7,520 nucleotides of DNA, taken from NCBI GenBank assembly GCA_021838065.1, contig JAKCEJ010000139.1, positions 1 through 7,520 of the forward strand, given 5' to 3'. Source of the stretch: Pseudomonadota bacterium (GTDB lineage Bacteria; Pseudomonadota; Gammaproteobacteria; Steroidobacterales; Steroidobacteraceae). Made by a program: the position numbers and the translations under genes. Below are positions 1 to 5,539 of this stretch, one piece after another; positions within the stretch are counted from its first letter, which is position 1; every line of letters begins with the position of its first letter. A model generated the notes under the pieces. The model searched no databases. It worked only from the letters and a program-made list of their open reading frames with translations, and was not told where the DNA came from.

Positions 1-941
1 TCGCGGCGCAGGCTGACGTTGGCCCCCAGTGCATCGAGGTGGGTCTCGGGAAAGCCGCCGCCGATGAACAGACCCTCGACCGGCGGGAGGTGCGGATCGC
101 GCAGCGTGTCGAACGGCACCAGCTCGGCCCCCGCTTCTCGGAACGCCTCCAGGTCCGAGGCGTAGTAGAAGCCGAAGGCTGCATCGCGCGCGATGCCGAT
201 GCGCACGTCGAGGCCACGGTTGGGACCGCGCGCAGGCCGAGGCACCTGCGGAAGCGCCTCTGCCGTCGCGGCGATTTCCATCAGTGCGCGCATGTCCACC
301 GATGCGTCCACGGCGGCCGCAATGCGCGCGATGGTCTGCTCCGCAGCGCCTGACTCGCAGGTCGGGATCAGCCCCAGGTGCCGCTCGGTGATGGCGAGCG
401 ACGGATCGAGCCCAATCGATCCGATCACACGGACGGCAGTGTAATGCTCGATCGCCGCGCGCAGCTTTCCTTCGTGGCGGGCGCCCGCTACCTTGTTCAG
501 GATCACTCCGGCGATGCGTACATCGGGGGCGAAGGCTTGATAACCGAGAATCAGCGGCGCGATTCCGCGCGCCATGCCCTGTGTGTCGATCACCAGCACC
601 ACCGGCGCGCCGAGCACTCGGGCCAGCGCGGCATTGCTGTCGCTGCCATTGAGATCCATCCCGTCGTGCAGGCCCTTGTTGCCTTCCACGAGGGCGATAT
701 CGGCAGCCCGCGCGTGGCGGCCAAAGCGCCCCGCGATCTCCTCGGCGGTCATGGTACGGAAATCGAGGTTGTGGCACGGCCGGCCGGCGGCCTCGCGAAG
801 CCACATCGGATCAATGTAATCGGGACCCTTCTTGAACGGCTGCACGCGCATGCCGCGCCTAGATAGCGCGCGGCACAGACCCAGGCTGACCGTCGTCTTG
901 CCCGAGGATTTGCTGACGGCGGAGATCATCACATGCGTCAT
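1..941 (-). CDS. dsrN: DsrN, cobyrinate a,c-diamide synthase-like siroheme amidase (5' part)
   Basis: Open from an ATG at 941 to the left edge: 313 codons with no stop; the C-terminus is outside the window. My translation begins MTHVMISAVSKSSGKTT. It has a P-loop (S7-T17, with G14-K15-T16), FKKGPDYIDP at 36-45, VEGNKGLHDG at 85-94 and ERHLGL at 186-191, all hallmarks of CbiA/CobB. A CobB/CobQ-type glutamine amidotransferase domain begins near residue 246, with GLFIGGGFPE at 290-299. The nucleophilic cysteine lies beyond the edge. CbiA amidates the a and c acetates of cobyrinate using ATP and glutamine. In this operon the homologue DsrN is held to amidate siroheme to the siro(heme)amide of rDsrAB. 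The start is 16 nt after dsrP, with GGGAG upstream at rather long spacing. A true cobalamin CbiA is the alternative; position directly after dsrP argues for DsrN. Confidence 0.92.
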   Translation of the reverse strand, partial: MTHVMISAVSKSSGKTTVSLGLCRALSRRGMRVQPFKKGPDYIDPMWLREAAGRPCHNLDFRTMTAEEIAGRFGRHARAADIALVEGNKGLHDGMDLNGSDSNAALARVLGAPVVLVIDTQGMARGIAPLILGYQAFAPDVRIAGVILNKVAGARHEGKLRAAIEHYTAVRVIGSIGLDPSLAITERHLGLIPTCESGAAEQTIARIAAAVDASVDMRALMEIAATAEALPQVPRPARGPNRGLDVRIGIARDAAFGFYYASDLEAFREAGAELVPFDTLRDPHLPPVEGLFIGGGFPETHLDALGANVSLRR

Positions 942-957
942 GATCCGTGCGTCTCCC

Positions 958-2196
958 TCAGGCCGCTCCCGGCGCCGTCGAAGTTCCCGCGGCGGCACTG
1001 TGCGGTTCCACGGATTCATCGACGAGGCTCTCGGGCAGGAACGGCAGGAGTTTCAGCGCAAGCAGGATGAGAAGCAAGGCGAGCGCACTGCCACCGAGGC
1101 CGAGCGCGCACTCCGGAAGGCTCGGCGCGTAGAAGTTCACCACGCCGTCGTAAAAGGAACTCGAGACGTGCATCCCGGGAAAAATCGACAGCGGCCAGGC
1201 CTGGCCACCGATAATGATGTCGTACATGAGGGCGAGCCCGCCCACGACGACCGACGCCGATCCCCAGCCGACCGCAACGCGCGAGCGGCGCGTCTGCGGC
1301 AGCCAGAACAGCAGCATCGGCAGCAGGCCGCCGAGGAACACCGCCCCGAACCAGAAGAGGAAGGTGTAGATGCCGCCGTTCAGCAGGAGAAACGCCTCGG
1401 CACCGCGAAACTCGGCCTCATAGAGCTTGGTGATGTGGAAGGCGAGCAGGAAGTACAGCACGCCCGCGGCGAACACGCCGAGGAGATTCTTAAGCCGCAT
1501 CACCGTGGCATCGCCGAGCGGCCGGCCCGTGCCCTTGCATGCTGCCATGAGCACGAGGAGGAAAATCGCCAGCCCGAAGGCAAAGGACATCACGATGAAC
1601 ATCGGCGCCATGATCGCCTCATCGTAAGGCTGGCGTGCCACCAGGAAGCCGAAAATCGAGCCGGTGCCCGTGGTGAGGATCAGTCGCCAGAGGAAGGCCA
1701 CCGTGCCGACCATGCGGGTATAGCCGTTCAGGCGCCGCTCCATCATCACCCACAGATAGAACCCGGTCACCGCCACGAATCCGGTGTAGAGAAAGATGTT
1801 CCAGGCGAAAATCGATCTGAAGTTGTAATGCGTCATGGCCACGACGAGGCGGTCCGGCCGGCCCAGATCGAGCACCAGGATCGCGAGCCCCCCGATCAGC
1901 AGCGCGACGGCCAGCAGCCCGGACAGTCGTGCCAGGGGCTTGTACGCGACCTTGCCGAAGACCGAGGCGATGGAGGCGACATTGAGCGCCCCCGAGGCCG
2001 CCACGATCAGAAACACGGCGAACACATGCGGCAGGCCCCAGACCACCTGGTTGGTCATGCCGGTGATGATGTGTCCGATGTGCTCCATGAACCAGGCCGC
2101 CGTCAGTCCCGCCGCCACGAAGGCGGCGAGCAGCCCCACCAGCCCCCAAAACCCGGCGCTGCGTCCTTCGATCTCGCGGTAGTGGATTACGCCCAT
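958..2196 (-). CDS. dsrP: DsrP, NrfD-family integral membrane subunit of DsrMKJOP
   Basis: 412 residues with about ten predicted membrane helices, at roughly 14-36, 51-77, 90-110, 128-151, 164-186, 194-218, 238-258, 268-298, 306-330 and 362-386. The segment LDLGRPDRL (109-117) after the third helix is the conserved loop of the NrfD/PsrC/HybB family. The length fits DsrP. From the family, it is the membrane partner of the periplasmic ferredoxin DsrO and exchanges electrons with quinones. The last 25 residues or so are polar and Ala/Ser/Thr-rich and probably a cytoplasmic tail. The ATG at 2196 follows the dsrO TAG by 3 nt. A GAGGGG in the end of dsrO, 9 nt from the start, is the likely ribosome binding site, so translation is probably coupled. 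Histidines such as H40, H42 and H57 lie at membrane ends and could bind haem or quinone, but I cannot assign them. Confidence 0.95.
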   Translation of the reverse strand: MGVIHYREIEGRSAGFWGLVGLLAAFVAAGLTAAWFMEHIGHIITGMTNQVVWGLPHVFAVFLIVAASGALNVASIASVFGKVAYKPLARLSGLLAVALLIGGLAILVLDLGRPDRLVVAMTHYNFRSIFAWNIFLYTGFVAVTGFYLWVMMERRLNGYTRMVGTVAFLWRLILTTGTGSIFGFLVARQPYDEAIMAPMFIVMSFAFGLAIFLLVLMAACKGTGRPLGDATVMRLKNLLGVFAAGVLYFLLAFHITKLYEAEFRGAEAFLLLNGGIYTFLFWFGAVFLGGLLPMLLFWLPQTRRSRVAVGWGSASVVVGGLALMYDIIIGGQAWPLSIFPGMHVSSSFYDGVVNFYAPSLPECALGLGGSALALLLILLALKLLPFLPESLVDESVEPHSAAAGTSTAPGAA

Positions 2197-2199
2197 CCT

Positions 2200-2952
2200 C
2201 TACAGCCCCTCGTAGCGCACACCGGTGTCGAGCATCAGGTCGGCGCGCAGCTGCACCGCAGGATGGTGCGCCAGGGCGCGGCGGATCGGACTCGCGGGGT
2301 CGTTCAGATCGCCGAAGGTCATCGCGCCGTTGCCTTCGCGTGCACACGCCTCGACGCAGGCCGGCACCTTCCCGGCATCGACCCGCGGCACGCACAGCGT
2401 GCACCCTTCCACCGTGCCTTTTCCCCGTGGAGCCCATGGTTTCTGGCCGGAGAGATTCTCGCTGACGAAGGAGCGCGCTTTGTACGGGCAGGCCATCATG
2501 CAATAACGGCAGCCGATGCAGATGTGTCGGTCGACAAGCACGATGCCGTCGGCGCGCTTGAAAGAGGCTCCCGTGGGACAGACCTCAACGCAGGGCGCAT
2601 TCGCGCAATGCTGGCACATCACCGGTACCGAGCGCGAAAACCCCGTGCTCGGATCGGACACCTGCACCTTGCGGATCCATTGCGGATCAGTGGGCCGGCC
2701 CTCGTTCTTCCAACCGTTATACGATGAGCACGCCGTGACGCAGGCGGTGCAGGACGGCTTGCACTGGGTGGTGTCTATCAGAAGGCCCCAGCGCGTCTTT
2801 GCGCTCGCGGCAGCGCTAGTCGGAGCATCGCTCTGCGCATAGGCGATGAGGCTCACTCCCGGAGCGAGCGCAAGTGCGACTGCCCCGGCGATGCCGAAAA
2901 AGCGACGCCGGTCCTGGTCGCAAGCGATCTGCGGCAAGGCACTGTTGCGCAT
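2200..2952 (-). CDS. dsrO: DsrO, Tat-exported ferredoxin-like iron-sulfur subunit
   Basis: 250 residues from the ATG at 2952. The N-terminus carries a twin-arginine signal: D-R-R-R-F-F at residues 14-19, a hydrophobic stretch at 20-37, and a likely cleavage after AYA (37-39). The mature part has four cysteine groups for [4Fe-4S] clusters, as in the PsrB/NrfC/HybA family: C64, C68, C71, C75; C113, C116, C121, C125; C145, C148, C151, C155; C184, C187, C199, C203. The role is periplasmic electron transfer between DsrJ and the membrane subunit DsrP. The frame is open 60 codons further upstream to an ATG at 3132, but that would bury the Tat motif and overlap the dsrJ end, so the 2952 start is preferred. 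Its ribosome binding site is poor: an AGGAAG lies about 14 nt upstream. The gap to dsrJ is 56 nt, the widest in the cluster, while dsrP follows after only 3 nt. Confidence 0.94.
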   Translation of the reverse strand: MRNSALPQIACDQDRRRFFGIAGAVALALAPGVSLIAYAQSDAPTSAAASAKTRWGLLIDTTQCKPSCTACVTACSSYNGWKNEGRPTDPQWIRKVQVSDPSTGFSRSVPVMCQHCANAPCVEVCPTGASFKRADGIVLVDRHICIGCRYCMMACPYKARSFVSENLSGQKPWAPRGKGTVEGCTLCVPRVDAGKVPACVEACAREGNGAMTFGDLNDPASPIRRALAHHPAVQLRADLMLDTGVRYEGL

Positions 2953-3008
2953 CCCGACGTCCGGGGCTTCCTGCGCCTCACACCGATGGGACCGCGGCTT
3001 CAGCGGGT

Positions 3009-3572
3009 TCAAGGCCGCCCCCGGCGATTGACTGCTCGATGCCCCTTCGGGCGCTTCGCTCCGTGAGCACCGCCGCTTCGGGAGGGCGCCGATCCGGAAT
3101 CGGCGGCCACCATCGCGACCGCCCGCGCCCAAGCCGCGGTGCCGCTGCGCTGGCCCTCAGACGCCGCAGGCGGCGGTCGCCTGACTCCATCGGCGATTTC
3201 GTACGCGGCGTCCGGCCGGTTCGTGTGGCACGAAAAGCAGTCGATGCGCGTCCCAACGTACTGATGGCAGGCATTGCAGAAGAACTTGCGGCTCTTCACC
3301 GAGGGATACTTCCCATCCGCCAGTCTCGACACGTGGCAAGCGATGCACCCGGGCAGCGACTCGCGCTTGTGCCGAATGCCCTCGTGCACCGCCTCGTAAC
3401 GCAGCTGCATCAGGAGCTTCATGTGGTTCCTGCGCATCCACTGCGTCGGGCGGACGCAATGCGCGCCCTTCGCCGCCGGAATCTTCGGCATCGGCACCCG
3501 CCCACCGACGGCCGGCACCGCCGCAATCAGGGCGAGCAGCACGGTCGGGATGATCAGACGGATGGCCGCCAT
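3009..3572 (-). CDS. dsrJ: DsrJ, periplasmic triheme cytochrome c of DsrMKJOP
   Basis: 187 residues from an ATG 5 nt after the dsrL TAA, with GGGTGAG upstream as a likely ribosome binding site. Residues 4-23 are a hydrophobic signal or anchor helix after a short basic start; DsrJ of A. vinosum keeps its signal peptide as a membrane anchor. Three CxxCH haem c sites are present: C76-H80, C99-H103 and C112-H116. A lone cysteine, C39, in GAHCVRPTQWMRRNHM, is the probable counterpart of the cysteine that gives one haem its unusual His/Cys ligation in A. vinosum DsrJ (assignment by position, not alignment). Role from the family: periplasmic redox subunit that may take part in sulfur or electron transfer. 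After about residue 130 the sequence turns into a tail of about 57 residues rich in Arg, Pro, Ala, Gly and Ser with no recognisable motif. It is encoded by palindrome-rich DNA and may be an acquired extension or a readthrough of a lost stop. The core call is secure; the native C-terminus is not. Confidence 0.92.
   Translation of the reverse strand: MAAIRLIIPTVLLALIAAVPAVGGRVPMPKIPAAKGAHCVRPTQWMRRNHMKLLMQLRYEAVHEGIRHKRESLPGCIACHVSRLADGKYPSVKSRKFFCNACHQYVGTRIDCFSCHTNRPDAAYEIADGVRRPPPAASEGQRSGTAAWARAVAMVAADSGSAPSRSGGAHGAKRPKGHRAVNRRGRP
3015..3182. repeat. Palindrome-rich segment at the dsrJ 3' end
   Basis: Several inverted repeats are packed into about 170 bases. They are: TGCTC (3033-3037) with GAGCA (3065-3069); GCCC (3041-3044) with GGGC (3049-3052) around CTTC; GCTC (3058-3061) with GAGC (3065-3068) around CGT; CGCCGAT (3087-3093) with ATCGGCG (3099-3105) around CCGGA; and GCGACCGCC (3115-3123) with GGCGGTCGC (3172-3180). 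The stretch corresponds to the low-complexity tail of DsrJ and lies between the last haem site and dsrO. It resembles a REP-like intergenic element in composition, but no family can be named and no second copy is in the window. The outer boundaries are approximate. Confidence 0.5.
3087..3105. repeat. Perfect 7-bp hairpin inside the dsrJ tail region
   Basis: CGCCGAT and ATCGGCG are perfect inverted repeats around the 5-base loop CCGGA. The mRNA could fold here into a stable GC-rich stem. There is no following T-run on either strand, so it is not a rho-independent terminator. It could instead act in mRNA stability or processing between dsrJ and dsrO. Confidence 0.55.
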
Positions 3573-3577
3573 GGCCG

Positions 3578-5506
3578 TTACTCACCCAAGCCCATCTGGA
3601 TATAGCCGGTCGGACAAACGTCGTGGCAGACGTGGCAGCCGATACATCTGCTGTAGTCGGTGAAGACGTAGCGACCGATGGTGTGCTGCGCTTTCGGCAC
3701 CTTCTTCACGGCTGTCTGCGGGCAGTAGACCACGCAGTTGTCGCATTCGACGCACAGGCCGCAGCTCATGCAGCGCTTGGCCTCGGCAACCGCCTGCGCT
3801 TCGAGAAGCGTCTTGATGCGCTCGCCCCCTTCGGCGAACACGGCGGCGAGACGCCGCTCTTCGCGTTCGATGCGCGGCTCAGGCGTGAAATGACCCAGGA
3901 ACAGATCCGAGGACTCTACGATCTCGCGCTCGGCGCGATTCTCGAAATTGTGTAGGGCGAAGGCGGCCTCGCCCGTTCCGCGTACGGGCCCGTGCGGGTA
4001 GTCGGAAAGCGCGATCCCGGCGTGATGCAGCGCCTGCAGCAGATCGAACTGGTGCTTGTCCACTTTGGGGCGCTTGGCCGGCTCGGCGCCGGAAAGAAAG
4101 GCGTCGATCCCCTCGGCGGCGATCCAGCCATGGCCGATGGCCGTGGTGAGCAGGTGCGGCGTGACGATATCACCACCCACGAAATGGCCCCGATGGCCCG
4201 GCACCTCGAACACACCGTCTGCACTGATGGCACCGCGCCCATTGCTCAGCGCCTCGAGTCCGGCCAGGTTACCCTTCTGACCAACCGCAAAAATCACCAG
4301 GTCGGTCTCGAGCTCGAACTCACGGCCGCCCTCGATGCGCACCGGCAGGTTCCTCTCGATGCGGCACGCCGCATAGCGCACGGCGCGAGCCTTGCCGTTT
4401 TCATCCAGAAGGATCTGCACCGGCATCACGCCGCCGTGAATCTCGACGTTCAGCGAGCGCGCATCCGCCACTTCGCGCGGCGAGGCCTGCATGTTGTCCA
4501 GCGGGAAGATCGTCGTCAGCGTCACCCGCGCACCGCCAGAAGCTGCCTGCGCAGTCACCGTATCTGCGGTATAGGTCGATGGCTTGCCGGCCGTGCCGCT
4601 CTTCTGCCCGGATAACTTGCGCGCAACCGTGGTGACGTCGATCGAGGTGTCGCCGCCACCTATGACGATGATGCGTTTCGGCACCGCGCTCAGCCGCCCG
4701 TCATTGAAGGCATGAAGGAATTCGATGCCGTCGAGGCAATTGGGCGCATCCGCGCCCGCTATGGGCAGCTTGCGCCCGAATTGCGTGCCGATTCCCCAGA
4801 ACACTGCTTCGTAATCACGCGCCAGCTCCTCGAGACTGATGTCCCTGCCGACACGGCAATTCACGCGCAACTCTACGCCCATATCGAGGATACGCTGGAC
4901 CTCGCCGTCGAGGACCTCAGCCGGCACGCGATATCGCGGCACGCCATAGCGCAGCATGCCGCCGAGCATGGCTTTCTCCTCAATGATGGTCGGCTTGTGG
5001 CCGCGGCGGCGAAGCTGGTAGGCGCACGACAGCCCCGCCGGACCGCCGCCAATCACCGCGACTTTCCTGCCCGTCTCGCCAGCCGGCGGATCAAAGCGAT
5101 AGCCTTCCTTCAGCGCGGTATCGCCGATGAACTGCTCCACCGCATTGATCCCGACATGATCGTCGAGATCGTTGCGGTTGCAGCCGGTCTCGCAGGGGGC
5201 CGGGCAGACACGCCCCATTACCGCCGGAAATGGATTCGCGTCGGTCAGGCGGCGGAAGGCGTATTCCTGCCAGGACTGACCCTGGGGCGGCTTGTCGAGA
5301 CCGCGCACGATGTCGAGCCAGCCGCGGATGTCCTCGCCCGAGGGACAGTTCCCCTGACACGGGGGCGTGCGCTGCACGTAGGTTGGACACTTGTGGGAGT
5401 GGCCCGCCTGGAAGATCGCTTCGCGCCACGACCGTGGCGCCGCATCACCATTGCGGTACCGACGGAACGTCAGTCGCGCACCCTTGTCCTGCACCGATAT
5501 GGACAT
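3578..5506 (-). CDS. dsrL: DsrL, NAD(P)H:acceptor iron-sulfur flavoprotein
   Basis: 642 residues, close to full length for DsrL (about 650). The architecture is that of the glutamate synthase small subunit (GltD), extended by a C-terminal ferredoxin domain. The N-terminal part has two cysteine groups (C40, C50, C54 and C101, C105, C109) for [4Fe-4S] clusters. An FAD Rossmann motif VIGGGPAG lies at 151-158 and a second nucleotide-binding motif VIGGGDTS at 281-288. C-terminal cysteines are C579, C582, C585, C588, C591, C595, then C621, C624, C627, C631 of a 2[4Fe-4S] domain. In A. vinosum DsrL passes electrons from rDsrAB to NAD+ during sulfur oxidation. After the second Rossmann strand the sequence is TTIFPL (331-336), without the basic pair that NADPH-using GltD relatives carry, which fits NADH use (inference). 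The ATG at 5506 is preceded by GGGGGA at about 7 nt spacing, 33 nt after dsrK. No signal peptide; cytoplasmic. Confidence 0.96.
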   Translation of the reverse strand: MSISVQDKGARLTFRRYRNGDAAPRSWREAIFQAGHSHKCPTYVQRTPPCQGNCPSGEDIRGWLDIVRGLDKPPQGQSWQEYAFRRLTDANPFPAVMGRVCPAPCETGCNRNDLDDHVGINAVEQFIGDTALKEGYRFDPPAGETGRKVAVIGGGPAGLSCAYQLRRRGHKPTIIEEKAMLGGMLRYGVPRYRVPAEVLDGEVQRILDMGVELRVNCRVGRDISLEELARDYEAVFWGIGTQFGRKLPIAGADAPNCLDGIEFLHAFNDGRLSAVPKRIIVIGGGDTSIDVTTVARKLSGQKSGTAGKPSTYTADTVTAQAASGGARVTLTTIFPLDNMQASPREVADARSLNVEIHGGVMPVQILLDENGKARAVRYAACRIERNLPVRIEGGREFELETDLVIFAVGQKGNLAGLEALSNGRGAISADGVFEVPGHRGHFVGGDIVTPHLLTTAIGHGWIAAEGIDAFLSGAEPAKRPKVDKHQFDLLQALHHAGIALSDYPHGPVRGTGEAAFALHNFENRAEREIVESSDLFLGHFTPEPRIEREERRLAAVFAEGGERIKTLLEAQAVAEAKRCMSCGLCVECDNCVVYCPQTAVKKVPKAQHTIGRYVFTDYSRCIGCHVCHDVCPTGYIQMGLGE

Positions 5507-5512
5507 GCTACA

Positions 5513-5518
5513 TTCCCC
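5513..5518 (-). promoter_or_regulatory. Probable ribosome binding site of dsrL
   Basis: The 33-nt dsrK-dsrL spacer ends in GGGGGA followed by ATGTAGC and the ATG of dsrL. The internal ATG in this spacer is immediately followed by TAG and cannot encode anything. The purine run at 7 nt from the start fits a Shine-Dalgarno site. I see no promoter or hairpin in the remaining bases. Confidence 0.45.
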
Positions 5519-5539
5519 CGCCTCGCTGACCGTTCGCTC

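Noticed and set aside
1619..2503. A 294-residue minus-strand frame across the dsrP-dsrO junction
   Set aside because: It is out of frame with both genes, and its Arg/Gly-rich product is typical of a shifted reading of GC-rich DNA.
832..2727. A 631-residue open frame on the plus strand
   Set aside because: It lies antisense to dsrP, dsrO and part of dsrN. Its product is charged, rich in His, Arg, Glu and Gln and without any domain, as expected for the complement of GC-rich membrane-protein genes.
3087..3105. The hairpin as a rho-independent terminator
   Set aside because: No T-run follows on the coding strand, and it lies inside an operon whose downstream genes are closely spaced.
3157..3585. 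A 142-residue minus-strand frame overlapping dsrJ
   Set aside because: It lacks the CxxCH sites, which are all in the dsrJ frame. It was considered as the other half of a frameshifted dsrJ end; its last residues (RNRRWSQATAACGV) give no recognisable DsrJ ending, so a frameshift is unproven.
5507..5539. An internal promoter between dsrK and dsrL
   Set aside because: The 33 bases contain only a ribosome binding site; no -10 or -35 like pair is visible.
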